The position numbers and the translations under genes were made by a program. From Clostridiaceae bacterium (GTDB taxonomy: Bacteria; Bacillota; Clostridia; Lachnospirales; Lachnospiraceae): 64,000 bases of DNA. Location: assembly GCA_910575585.1 (NCBI GenBank), contig CAJTGF010000006.1:62001-126000 (forward strand), read 5' to 3'. How positions within the stretch are numbered: the stretch's first letter is position 1; each line of letters starts with the position of its first letter. A model generated the notes under the pieces. It saw only the letters and a program-made list of their open reading frames with translations, ran no database searches and had not been told where the DNA came from. Shown here in pieces: positions 43,572 to 51,591 of the stretch.

Positions 43572-44222
43572 ATGCAGATATCCGTTCATACACCTAGAGA
43601 AAGACAGATAAGGTTTCCTGATCAATCGAAAAGATCTATGCCTAGTCAGAAAGGTGAGATGTTTTTTGAAAATATAATAAACGCGACAGAAAAGAAGGAA
43701 ATGACTCAAAAGCAATCCAGCTGGATAGATTCCTGTATTGAAACGCTCAAAGATAAAGATATAGGTTCTCTGATGGGTGGAGTTTCAACAGACAAACCCC
43801 TCAATTGGGATGCAGACGGAACCTCAAAATTGACTCAGGAGCAGATTGATTATTTGAGATCAACTTACGATCTTTCTGATATGAGTAAACAGGATTATTA
43901 TGACTTAATGGCTGACCTTACTAACATGAATGCGATTTCTATAAAAGATGTGATTTCGCAGTATGTGAAGCCGGTTGTTCCCGGTGTGGTGGTGCTGTCT
44001 GCAAGCCAGGCAAGATCAGAAGATTTCGGTCAGTTTAATAAGTATGGAAATCTACAAGAGAATTTACTGCAGTATCTAAAAGATCTGAATTATATGAGTG
44101 AGAGGTTGAAAAATAGCCATTCTACTATGGACAGTTCCACCTTTTTCGCGTTTAAAGATTATTTGAATGATGAAAAATCCCTGGCAGGAAGATTGGAGTC
44201 TATTTTTGATCTGATTGCATAA
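43572..44222 (+). CDS. Hypothetical protein
   Basis: A 216-residue soluble protein of no family that I recognise. No signal peptide or membrane segment. The middle (LTQEQIDYLRSTYDLSDMSKQDYYDLMADLTNMNAIS, about 96-132) is a helical region; the final third is also helical. Low GC and Asn/Lys/Ser-rich codon use mark it as part of the accessory stretch. Excellent GGAGG site nine bases before the ATG and AT-rich promoter-like sequence (TATAAT at about 43525) upstream. Confidence 0.7.
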   Translation: MQISVHTPRERQIRFPDQSKRSMPSQKGEMFFENIINATEKKEMTQKQSSWIDSCIETLKDKDIGSLMGGVSTDKPLNWDADGTSKLTQEQIDYLRSTYDLSDMSKQDYYDLMADLTNMNAISIKDVISQYVKPVVPGVVVLSASQARSEDFGQFNKYGNLQENLLQYLKDLNYMSERLKNSHSTMDSSTFFAFKDYLNDEKSLAGRLESIFDLIA

Positions 44223-44269
44223 GGACTGTGTTATATAATTTCAAGATCAGGTTTCAGTAGTTGAATGAT

Positions 44270-44305
44270 AAGGGGCATCCGTATTGAAAAACAGGATAGC
44301 CCCTT
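44270..44305. terminator. Hairpin between convergent genes
   Basis: AAGGGGCATCC pairs with GGATAGCCCCTT (one bulged base). There is no strong T run on either strand, so it is a weak terminator candidate between the hypothetical gene and the LytTR gene. Confidence 0.45.
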
Positions 44306-44314
44306 ACAAGCAGT

Positions 44315-45025
44315 TTAAGAGAATTCAAGAAGTGAGCGTTTAAGCTGGTCAATATGTAACTTACTGGTGGTAATTTTTACAGTATTGTCCAATTCTATCT
44401 CGCAGTCAGTAATGCTTTTTACGTATTGGATATTCAATATGATACCTCTGTCCAAAAGTATTAAGTTTTTGCAGTTTAGATCCTGGTGGACATTTTTTAA
44501 TGTTTTGCGTTCTGTTTCTTTCTGACCATTTTGCAAAACGAATACCGCGTTTTTATTATCTTTATAGATATATATAATATCCTTCAGGTAAAGTTTTATA
44601 TATTTTCTATGATTGGAAATGATATATACGCGGTTATCTTTTAAGCGGTCCGTATGGGTAAATAAATCATCCAGAATCTTATTCCATTGTTGGCTTGTGC
44701 TGCATTTCAAAACATAGCGGAAAACGTCAAGATCGTATCCGTCAATGGCATATCCGGTATGAGAAGACAGGAATATGATAATTGCCGGGCTGGGATGCTC
44801 TCGAATTTTCCTGGCTATGTCTATTCCGGAATAGCAGGGCATGTCAACCTCCAGGATATAGATATCAAACATGTTTTTTTCTTCAATATAGTCCATAAGA
44901 GCATCGCTGTCAGTGAATAATTGAAGATAGATAAAGATCCCCTTTTTCTGACAATAGCTTTTTATAATGGCTTCCAGGTGCTGTAAGTAATTTGGGTTAT
45001 TGTCGCATAGCGCAATTTTGTGCAT
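44315..45025 (-). CDS. LytTR-type response regulator without the phosphoacceptor Asp
   Basis: A 236-residue AgrA/LytR-like regulator: receiver domain (about 1-120) and LytTR DNA-binding domain (about 135-236, with YIYKDNKNAVFVLQNG and LLDRGIILNIQYVKSI). The receiver is altered. The usual acidic DD pair reads DNN, and the site that carries the phosphoacceptor in LDxxMP is Glu59 in LEVDMP; the late Lys (YVLKCS) is kept. It therefore probably works without phosphorylation or in a fixed state. Start is the ATG at 45025, eight bases after AAAGGA. No kinase gene is adjacent; a BlaR1/BlaI-type pair is divergent. Confidence 0.82.
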   Translation of the reverse strand: MHKIALCDNNPNYLQHLEAIIKSYCQKKGIFIYLQLFTDSDALMDYIEEKNMFDIYILEVDMPCYSGIDIARKIREHPSPAIIIFLSSHTGYAIDGYDLDVFRYVLKCSTSQQWNKILDDLFTHTDRLKDNRVYIISNHRKYIKLYLKDIIYIYKDNKNAVFVLQNGQKETERKTLKNVHQDLNCKNLILLDRGIILNIQYVKSITDCEIELDNTVKITTSKLHIDQLKRSLLEFS

Positions 45026-45098
45026 AGGTATCATTCCTTTCTATCTTTTTGCAGGAATATAGTTATATATTCGACGTGATTTTATAAAACTTAATACT

Positions 45099-45130
45099 AT
45101 TATTAGTAAAATCCAATACATTCTAATAAT
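45099..45130. promoter_or_regulatory. Inverted repeat in the divergent promoter region
   Basis: ATTATTAG (45099-45106) and CTAATAAT (45123-45130) form an 8-bp inverted repeat between the divergent LytTR and BlaR1-type genes, just upstream of the -35 box at 45143. It could bind either the LytTR protein or the BlaI-type repressor. Confidence 0.4.
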
Positions 45131-45142
45131 AATGAAAAAATA

Positions 45143-45171
45143 TTGACAAGTTTTTTGAAAAATAGTATTGT
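45143..45171 (+). promoter_or_regulatory. Sigma-A promoter of the BlaR1/BlaI-type operon
   Basis: Perfect TTGACA and TATTGT with a 17-base spacer. The start codon follows so closely (45183 or 45186) that the leader is almost absent. Confidence 0.65.
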
Positions 45172-45182
45172 AGAAGGAGCAG

Positions 45183-46508
45183 ATGATGGTATTTCATAAT
45201 CTTCTTTTGGTGATGTCTCTGTCAGGAAGTATCGTTTTTATTCTATATGTATTGCTGTATCCGGTTACAAGAAGATATTTTTCACAGAAATGGAGATATC
45301 GAGTGTTGAAGATAGCAGCAGTGTTTTATCTGGTGCCATTTTCGGAATATAAGTACAGAGTAGTAGGATTGACGCGAACGGTCTTTCCACATTTTTTAGA
45401 AAAAGTTTGGCATATATCAGAGACTATTGATACAGAATACATGATTATTACTCGTCCAGAGCACATTGAAATATCGCCTAAAGTTAGCTGTTTGAGAATA
45501 TTAATGCTTTTATCAGTAATCTTTACAATTTATATTATATTGAAACACATAATCATATATTGCAAAGTAAAAAGGATTTGTTATTCAGATAATGAAGATG
45601 GATTAAATCAAGAGTACAAAGAATTATTTTTTAAGATAAAAGACGAATTGCGTGTCAGACAGAACGTAAAAATGATCCATTCGGAATATTTTGATTCCCC
45701 CTTAACAAGCGGAATCTTATCCCCAGTAATCGTTCTTCCTATGTGGGCAGAAGATAAAATAGACAGAGATGCATATGAGTATATAATAAGGCATGAACTG
45801 ATACATATAAAGCATCATGATGGGTTGGTTAAGTTTATTGGGGTATTGGTAATGGCGGTTCACTGGTTTAATCCTGTTAGTTATCTTTTCTTTAGAGAAC
45901 TTTCAAGCATGTGTGAAATGTGTTGTGACAGTATTGTGGTTGCAGGTAAAGGGAAGAGGGAACGGAGTCAATATGAGTATTTACTTTTGGAAATGTCTTC
46001 GGCAAATAATATTTTCAGTGAAAGAGGATTTGGAACGGGATTGGCATCAAGCAGACGCAAAATAATTTTTAAAAGGAGAATTTTAGAAATGAGAAGAGAA
46101 CAGAAACATAAGAAGTTTTTGGCTGTGATAATGTCAGGGATTTTTTGCATGGCAGGAGCGATAACGGCTTTTGCATATATCCCTCCTGTGACAATGACGG
46201 TAGATGATGGGATTCCCATAAGAGGTGAGATTCAATTTTCAGCAGGAGATGAAACTATAGAATCGCTGTTGTATAATGATTTTTTTACAGATGCAAAAGG
46301 AATAATATATGAAATAGCTGCTGATGATATAGAAGAGAAAGCTGGTTGTAACCATAATTATGTATCAGGCACAGCATCAAAGCATGAGCGGAATAGTGAC
46401 GGAAGCTGTACACTATTTACATATTTTGCAGAAAGATGTGTTAACTGCGGACATATTATTTGGGGAGGACTGAAAAACATTGAAACAAATTTAGTTTGCC
46501 CACATTAA
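45183..46508 (+). CDS. M56 (BlaR1-like) membrane metallopeptidase
   Basis: A 441-residue signal-transducing zinc peptidase of the M56 family. Membrane segments at about 5-27, 45-60, 107-127 and 312-332 surround a cytoplasmic peptidase domain whose zinc site is RHELIHIKHHD (HExxH near 204-208). BlaR1 relatives respond to a signal outside the cell by cutting their repressor partner. The outside tail here is not a penicillin-binding domain: it is only ~110 residues, with CNHNYVSG...C...CVNCGH near the end, which may bind a metal. The BlaI-type gene follows after 15 bases. Confidence 0.88.
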   Translation: MMVFHNLLLVMSLSGSIVFILYVLLYPVTRRYFSQKWRYRVLKIAAVFYLVPFSEYKYRVVGLTRTVFPHFLEKVWHISETIDTEYMIITRPEHIEISPKVSCLRILMLLSVIFTIYIILKHIIIYCKVKRICYSDNEDGLNQEYKELFFKIKDELRVRQNVKMIHSEYFDSPLTSGILSPVIVLPMWAEDKIDRDAYEYIIRHELIHIKHHDGLVKFIGVLVMAVHWFNPVSYLFFRELSSMCEMCCDSIVVAGKGKRERSQYEYLLLEMSSANNIFSERGFGTGLASSRRKIIFKRRILEMRREQKHKKFLAVIMSGIFCMAGAITAFAYIPPVTMTVDDGIPIRGEIQFSAGDETIESLLYNDFFTDAKGIIYEIAADDIEEKAGCNHNYVSGTASKHERNSDGSCTLFTYFAERCVNCGHIIWGGLKNIETNLVCPH

Positions 46509-46523
46509 AAAGGAGATATCTGT

Positions 46524-46907
46524 ATGAATACGAAGTACGGACTGACTACCACAGAATGGCAGATTATGGAACTGATGTGGTCAACAGACGTTCCTATGAC
46601 TTTTCGGGAGATCATGGAAGTTGCAACTACAGAGTGGAATAAGACGTGGAAAGTACAGACATTGAACACGTTTCTTTTAGGTTTAAAGAAAATGGAGCTG
46701 CTGGGAGCGGACAAAGTTTTGCCATCCTGCAATGTGTACTACCCATTATGTACAAAGGAGCAGCATATACATAACTGGACGAAAAAATTGGTGGAGCGGT
46801 ATTTCGGTAATTCCTTTTCCCGCTTTGTAACGGCTTTTATCGGTGATGAAAAATTGTCGGATGAGGAAAAGGAAGAGTTAAGGAGAGAATTGAACAAGTT
46901 GTTGTAG
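46524..46907 (+). CDS. BlaI/MecI/CopY family repressor
   Basis: A 127-residue winged-helix repressor and the expected substrate of the M56 peptidase. The opening LTTTEWQIMELMWSTDVPMTFREIME and VQTLNTFLLGLKKMELL form the winged helix; the C-terminal helices (FSRFVTAFIG, then LSDEEKEELRRELNKLL) are the usual dimerisation end. No beta-lactamase or penicillin-binding protein gene is near, so the regulated gene is elsewhere or is the operon itself. A 14-bp terminator follows. Confidence 0.88.
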   Translation: MNTKYGLTTTEWQIMELMWSTDVPMTFREIMEVATTEWNKTWKVQTLNTFLLGLKKMELLGADKVLPSCNVYYPLCTKEQHIHNWTKKLVERYFGNSFSRFVTAFIGDEKLSDEEKEELRRELNKLL

Positions 46908-46912
46908 ACGGG

Positions 46913-46950
46913 CAGAGAGGCACAGAGATTTTATTCTGTGCCTCTCTGTA
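46913..46950. terminator. Intrinsic terminator
   Basis: CAGAGAGGCACAGA pairs perfectly with TCTGTGCCTCTCTG over 14 bp with an 8-base loop. It ends the BlaR1/BlaI-type operon; the T run is short. Confidence 0.75.
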
Positions 46951-46951
46951 T

Positions 46952-47209
46952 TTAAACTGTTGGTTTGTGGACATTGCCAAGAGAGGGTTCCCGCTGGACC
47001 ACCTCCGCGAATTTGTCCATCAATTCTTTGTTGGGAATGGAAACGTATCCCTTTTCCTGGTTAAGGCTGGATTTTTCGATTCTGCTTTCATCCGTTTCTA
47101 CCAGAGGAACCAGTTGGGCCAGTATACTTGACTTGTCCACAAAATAGGCAGACTCATAATCCCTGCGGAACAGGCCGTAGGCGCTTGTGCTGTTAAGATA
47201 AACCCCCAT
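46952..47209 (-). pseudogene. Fragment of a DUF1703-type AAA ATPase/nuclease (N-terminal part, internally deleted)
   Basis: The ATG at 47209 has a strong AGGGGGGTG site and opens MGVYLNSTSAYGLFRRDYES then YFVDKSSILAQLVP, the standard start of DUF1703-type ATPases. After about 45 residues the P-loop that should follow is missing; instead the frame continues with KGYVSIPNKELMDKFAEVV, a segment that in the intact family lies several hundred residues later, and stops. So most of the gene is deleted in frame. An intact family member is at 62087. Confidence 0.75.
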
Positions 47210-47422
47210 TTTTGTTTCACCCCCCTTTCCTGCCGCGGGGATTCTGGTATTGCGGCTGAAATGTTTCACTGTTTGGTGATCCGGTTTTATTGGTTTTATG
47301 CTACCATAAAGTTTTGTTGTTTTCAAGCGGCAGTTAGGAAGGAATTGTAATGGATTTCTTTTTATGATAAAATACCATTATCCGTATTCTTAACAATGGG
47401 CAAAAAGAAAGGAAGTGTTACC

Positions 47423-47983
47423 ATGGCACCAGCATTGGCACAAGGAAAATCATATACCATTGATGATATATACAGCCTGCCGGAAGGCAGCAGGGCTGAA
47501 CTAATCGACGGCCAGATTTACTATATGGCACCTCCTACCAGAAAGCATCAACGCATTGTAGGGGAGCTCTTTGCAGCTATTCGGGAATATATCAACCGAA
47601 ATAATGGAATCTGTGAAATTGATATAGCCCCATTTGCGGTATTTTTGAATGAGGATGACACAAACTATGTCGAGCCGGATATTTCTGTTATCTGTGATCC
47701 TAATAAGCTCACCGACAAGGGTTGTTTCGGCGCTCCAGATTGGATCATTGAAATTGTGTCGCCAGGCAGCAGGCGGATGGATTACTATACCAAGCTGTTT
47801 AAATACCATACTGCCGGTGTTCGCGAATATTGGATCGTTGACCCAGAGAAAAACCGGATCCTTGTTTATGACTTCGAATCCGAGAATACTGGAGATTATT
47901 CCTTTGCTGATTCTGTAAAGGTTGGCATCTATGATGATCTTTATATCAACTTCTCTGACATTGCTGATCTGCTAAATATTTAG
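47423..47983 (+). CDS. Uma2 family endonuclease-like protein
   Basis: A 186-residue protein of the Uma2/DUF820 family, which has a PD-(D/E)XK-type nuclease fold. The key residues fit: Glu in ELIDGQIYYM, YVEPDISVIC (the Asp), and DWIIEIVSPGSRRMDYYTK (the E-x-x-S-P) near 113-131. The natural role of Uma2 proteins is largely unknown. I start at 47423 (MAPALAQ), seven bases after GAAAGGAAG, not at the ATG 27 bases upstream. It lies between two pieces of a DUF1703-type gene. Confidence 0.87.
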   Translation: MAPALAQGKSYTIDDIYSLPEGSRAELIDGQIYYMAPPTRKHQRIVGELFAAIREYINRNNGICEIDIAPFAVFLNEDDTNYVEPDISVICDPNKLTDKGCFGAPDWIIEIVSPGSRRMDYYTKLFKYHTAGVREYWIVDPEKNRILVYDFESENTGDYSFADSVKVGIYDDLYINFSDIADLLNI

Positions 47984-47994
47984 CCAAAAGGAAC

Positions 47995-48168
47995 ATGATT
48001 ATCGAATTAAAGATAGACAGCACACCGGACGATGCGATCAGACAGATTAAAGATAAGGACTATGTACTTAGATTCAGGTGGAAGCACTGTGATCTTTTAA
48101 AAAGCAGTGTAAACCTTCTGTGCAGGAATATGCAGAGGCAGTTAGTCAGACATCAACGATTTTCCTAA
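47995..48168 (+). pseudogene. C-terminal remnant of a DUF1703-type ATPase/nuclease
   Basis: A 57-codon frame right after the Uma2 stop starts MIIELKIDSTPDDAIRQIKD then KDYVLRFR. That is the PD-(D/E)XK nuclease end of DUF1703-type proteins (the ILELK strand followed by A-x-x-Q-I-x-x-x-x-Y). After about 30 residues the similarity is lost. It is on the strand opposite to the N-terminal fragment at 46952-47209. Confidence 0.65.
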
Positions 48169-48276
48169 GAAGGCCATGGAGAGACTGCGGAAGTTAAATT
48201 TGGCATGAAGAGTTTACATTTATCCCCTGATATTGTAGAATGTAACATATTGCAGATTGGCAGGAAAGGGGAATGA

Positions 48277-49392
48277 ATGATGGAAAAACTGGATGCTCCT
48301 GTGCTGGTGACACGGTCATCATTGCCGCCTTTGGAAGAGTATGTGGACATGTTAAAGCCTATCTGGGACAGCGCCTGGCTGACCAACATGGGGGTTTACC
48401 ATGAGGAATTTAAAGAGCAGCTGAAAAGATATCTGAAATTACCGTCCCTGGAGCTGTTTGTCAACGGCCATATGGCTCTGGAACTGGCTATCCAGGCTAT
48501 GGAGCTTAAGGGAGAGGTGATCACCACGCCGTTCACATTCGCTTCCACCACCCATGCGATTGTGAGAAACGGGCTTACTCCGGTGTTTTGCGATATTAAT
48601 GACAGGGACTACACCATAGACGCGGACTTGATCGAGCGTTTGATCACGGATAAGACCTGCGCCATTGTGCCGGTCCATGTTTACGGAAATGTATGCGATG
48701 TGGAGAAGATCCAGAAGATCGCGGACAGGCATCATCTTAAAGTTATTTACGACGCGGCTCACACCTTTGGGGAGGAGCTGGACGGCAGAGGCGTGGGCCA
48801 GTGGGGAGACGTCTCCATGTTCAGCTTTCATGCCACAAAGGTGTTTCACAGTATAGAAGGCGGGGCGGTGGCTTTTAAGGAAAAAAACCTTAAGCGGCGG
48901 CTGTATCAGCTGAAGAATTTTGGGATCATGGACAGTGAGACCGTGGAGTATGTGGGGGCCAACGGCAAGATGAATGAGTTTCAGGCAGCCATGGGCCTGT
49001 GCAATCTGCGCCATGTGGACGAAGCGATCGCAAAGAGAAAGAAGCTGGCAATGCGTTACCGGAGCAGGCTGGAGGGGATTCAGGGCATAAGGCTGTGCAG
49101 TGAGGATCCCCGGGTAAAATACAACTATGCCTACATGCCGGTGGTGTTTGACGGATATAAGGCTGGGAGAGATGAAATATTTCAGGCGTTAAAGGAGAAG
49201 AATATCCATACGAGGAAATATTTTTATCCCTGTGTCAACAGCTATGAGTGTTACAAGGGTGATTTTCGGCCGGAGGATACTCCGGTGGCTGACAGGATAT
49301 CAAAGCAGGTGCTGACCCTTCCGCTGTACGAGGATCTGCCTGTGGAGATTGTGGATATGGTGTGCGATATCATTGAGGAGACGGGCTGTTGA
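48277..49392 (+). CDS. DegT/DnrJ/EryC1/StrS family aminotransferase
   Basis: A 371-residue PLP enzyme that adds an amino group to a nucleotide-linked keto sugar. The PLP Lys is in SFHATKVFHSIEGGAVAF near 185-202; TTPFTFASTTHAIVRNGLTPVFCDI near 85-110 and DAAHTFG near 160 are typical. The product would be an amino sugar for the surface polysaccharide. One AGATTGGC unit lies just before its ribosome binding site. It restarts the polysaccharide locus after the accessory stretch. Confidence 0.92.
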   Translation: MMEKLDAPVLVTRSSLPPLEEYVDMLKPIWDSAWLTNMGVYHEEFKEQLKRYLKLPSLELFVNGHMALELAIQAMELKGEVITTPFTFASTTHAIVRNGLTPVFCDINDRDYTIDADLIERLITDKTCAIVPVHVYGNVCDVEKIQKIADRHHLKVIYDAAHTFGEELDGRGVGQWGDVSMFSFHATKVFHSIEGGAVAFKEKNLKRRLYQLKNFGIMDSETVEYVGANGKMNEFQAAMGLCNLRHVDEAIAKRKKLAMRYRSRLEGIQGIRLCSEDPRVKYNYAYMPVVFDGYKAGRDEIFQALKEKNIHTRKYFYPCVNSYECYKGDFRPEDTPVADRISKQVLTLPLYEDLPVEIVDMVCDIIEETGC

Positions 49393-49426
49393 TCAGCCGG
49401 CTGCCCGTGTTAGATTGAGGTGGAAA

Positions 49427-50140
49427 GTGAGAACTGCGCAGGTGGAACAAACAGAAAAGGTGCTGGTGGTGATCCCGGCTTTTAATGAAGAGGCCAATAT
49501 CGAGATGGTGGTGGAGGAACTGATCAGGAAATGCCCGGAGCTTGATTACATTGTGGTCAATGACGGCTCCCGGGACAGGACGGCGCAGATATGCAGGGAA
49601 AAGGGGTATCAGCTGCTGGATCTGCCGGTAAATCTGGGGCTGGCCGGGTGCTTCCAGGCGGGCATGAAATATGCCTGGAACAAGGGGTACAAATATGCCA
49701 TCCAGTTTGACGGCGACGGACAGCACCGTCCGGAGTTTATCGGCGCCATGAAGGCAAAGATGGACGAGGGGTACGAGATCGTCATCGGAAGCCGGTTTAT
49801 CCGCGGCAAAAAGGATTATTCCTTAAGGATGATCGGAAGCAGACTGATCGCCGGGGCCATTTTTCTCACTACCGGGGTCAGGGTTACGGATCCTACCTCC
49901 GGGATGCGGATGTTTAACCGCAAGATGATCGGAGAGTTTGCCCTAAACCTTAACTATGGACCGGAACCGGATACGATCTCCCATTTGTTAAAGCAGGGAG
50001 CAAGCATCGGGGAAGTGCCTGTGGAGATCATGGACAGAGCCGGAGGGGAAAGCTATTTAAAACCTGCGGTGGCTGTGAAGTATATGGTCCGGATATTGAT
50101 ATCTATCTTACTGATACAGAACTTTAGAAAAAGGGGATGA
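49427..50140 (+). CDS. Glycosyltransferase family 2 protein (DPM1-like)
   Basis: An inverting GT2 enzyme of about 237 residues, similar to dolichol-/undecaprenyl-phosphate sugar transferases. VLVVIPAFNEEANIEMVVEEL opens the fold, VNDGSRDRT near 45-53 and IQFDGDGQHRPEF near 93-105 (DxD) follow, then SGMRMFNRKM near 160. There is no C-terminal membrane anchor except a weak helix near the end. The start is uncertain: a GTG at 49427 is behind GAGG, while earlier in-frame codons overlap the preceding gene. Its stop overlaps the flippase start. Confidence 0.87.
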   Translation: MRTAQVEQTEKVLVVIPAFNEEANIEMVVEELIRKCPELDYIVVNDGSRDRTAQICREKGYQLLDLPVNLGLAGCFQAGMKYAWNKGYKYAIQFDGDGQHRPEFIGAMKAKMDEGYEIVIGSRFIRGKKDYSLRMIGSRLIAGAIFLTTGVRVTDPTSGMRMFNRKMIGEFALNLNYGPEPDTISHLLKQGASIGEVPVEIMDRAGGESYLKPAVAVKYMVRILISILLIQNFRKRG

Positions 50141-51474
50141 CAGAAAGGGACCACAGGGAAAAGCATATGGCGGTTATGACAGAGCGGTGGGCCGCGGTTC
50201 TTATAAGGACAGGGCCTAACAAGGAAAAAAAGAATATTTTCTGGAATATGGCGGGAAGCTTCTGCTATGCGTTTGCCAGCATGGTGCTGTCGTTTTTGGT
50301 AATGAGACTGGCAGGGGAGGATGACGGAGGAATCTTCTCCTTTGGTTACAGCACATTTGGGCAGCAGATGTTTATTCTGGCCTATTTTGGTATGCGCCCC
50401 TTTCAGATCACGGACGGCGGCCAGGAGTATCGGTTTGGGGATTATGTCCATCACAGGTATGTGACCTGTGGGGTAGCTCTGGCAGCGGGGATTTCGTACC
50501 TTCTGCTTTCCGGGTACACGGCCAGAAAAGCGGCGGTGCTTTTTCTGCTGGTGTGCTATAAGGTGGCCGACGGATTTGCCGATGTGTACGAGTCGGAGTT
50601 CCAGAGAAACGGGAACCTGCACCTTACAGGCAAGTCCAATACGTTCCGGACCATACTGTCCGTGGGTACGTTTTTGGCGGCGCTTGTGGGCAGCGGCAGC
50701 CTGCTGGCGGCCTGCGGGGCGGCAGTGGGAGCCCAGGCAGCGGGGATCCTGCTGTTTGACGTGGTTATCTTAAAACGGCTGGAAGGCGTGGATTATGCCT
50801 GGAATAAAGACAGGATCGGGGCGCTGACTTGTGAGACATCCCTGCTGTTTGTGTCCGTGTTTTTGGATTTTTATATTTTTTCGGCGGCAAAATACGCTAT
50901 TGACGCTTATATGAACGACGCGGCGTCCGGGTATTTTAATATTATCTTTATGCCTACTTCGGTCATTAACCTGGCGGCAGGATTTGTCATCCGGCCGGTT
51001 CTGACAAGTCTGACCGATATGTGGAATGAAAAGCGGTTTGGGGACTTTTCCAAGAAGCTTCTGGGGATCTCCAGGATCATCGGGGCTTTGAGCATTCTGG
51101 CGCTGGTGTTGGCAGCAGGACTTGGGCGACCGGTACTTTGGGTCCTGGAACAGATCTTGGGGAGCGGGTATGAAGGGAAGTTGACAGGCAGTCATGTGCC
51201 GTTTATCCTGATCGTTATGGGGGGAGCCTGTTATGGGCTTTTGAATCTCCACTATTACGCTTTGGTGATCATGAGGAGACAGAAAGCGATCTTTGGCATT
51301 TACCTGGTCTTGACCGGGCTGGCGGCGGTAATGGCGCCTGTGTTTGTGAAGAGGGGCGGGATCCTTGGAGCGGCGGCGGTGTATCTGATCTTGATGTTTG
51401 TTATGGCGGCCGGCTTTGTCGGGTGGACCTGGGCGGGGATCGCGAATGCCGGGCGGAGCCGGAGGGGCCGGTGA
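50137..51474 (+). CDS. Polysaccharide flippase-like (Wzx/MATE-type) membrane protein
   Basis: A 445-residue integral membrane protein with about 12-14 hydrophobic segments, beginning FWNMAGSFCYAFASMVLSFLVM near 31-52, the usual first helix of the polysaccharide-export (Wzx/RfbX) family. Such proteins flip lipid-linked sugar units across the membrane. The Wzx family is very divergent, so the assignment rests on layout and context. Coupled to the upstream glycosyltransferase by an ATGA overlap. Confidence 0.8.
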   Translation: MTERDHREKHMAVMTERWAAVLIRTGPNKEKKNIFWNMAGSFCYAFASMVLSFLVMRLAGEDDGGIFSFGYSTFGQQMFILAYFGMRPFQITDGGQEYRFGDYVHHRYVTCGVALAAGISYLLLSGYTARKAAVLFLLVCYKVADGFADVYESEFQRNGNLHLTGKSNTFRTILSVGTFLAALVGSGSLLAACGAAVGAQAAGILLFDVVILKRLEGVDYAWNKDRIGALTCETSLLFVSVFLDFYIFSAAKYAIDAYMNDAASGYFNIIFMPTSVINLAAGFVIRPVLTSLTDMWNEKRFGDFSKKLLGISRIIGALSILALVLAAGLGRPVLWVLEQILGSGYEGKLTGSHVPFILIVMGGACYGLLNLHYYALVIMRRQKAIFGIYLVLTGLAAVMAPVFVKRGGILGAAAVYLILMFVMAAGFVGWTWAGIANAGRSRRGR

Positions 51475-51488
51475 GGGCAGGCGGTAAA

Positions 51489-51532
51489 ATCTGCCAATCT
51501 GCCAATCTGCCAATCTGCCAATCTGCCAATCC
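51489..51532 (-). repeat. Octanucleotide tandem repeat (AGATTGGC)n
   Basis: Five and a half tandem units read AGATTGGC on the minus strand (GCCAATCT on the plus strand): one partial, four perfect and one with a single change. It is in the gap between the flippase gene and a glycosyltransferase gene. Same unit as at 26132-26179. Confidence 0.9.
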
Positions 51533-51591
51533 CCCGCAAAGGCAGGCGAGAAAGAGATCCCGACAGTACATGATGAAGGAAAGGAGTGGTG

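Noticed and set aside
45183-46907. The M56/BlaI pair as a beta-lactam resistance operon
   Set aside because: The sensor tail lacks penicillin-binding motifs and no beta-lactamase or PBP2a gene is present.
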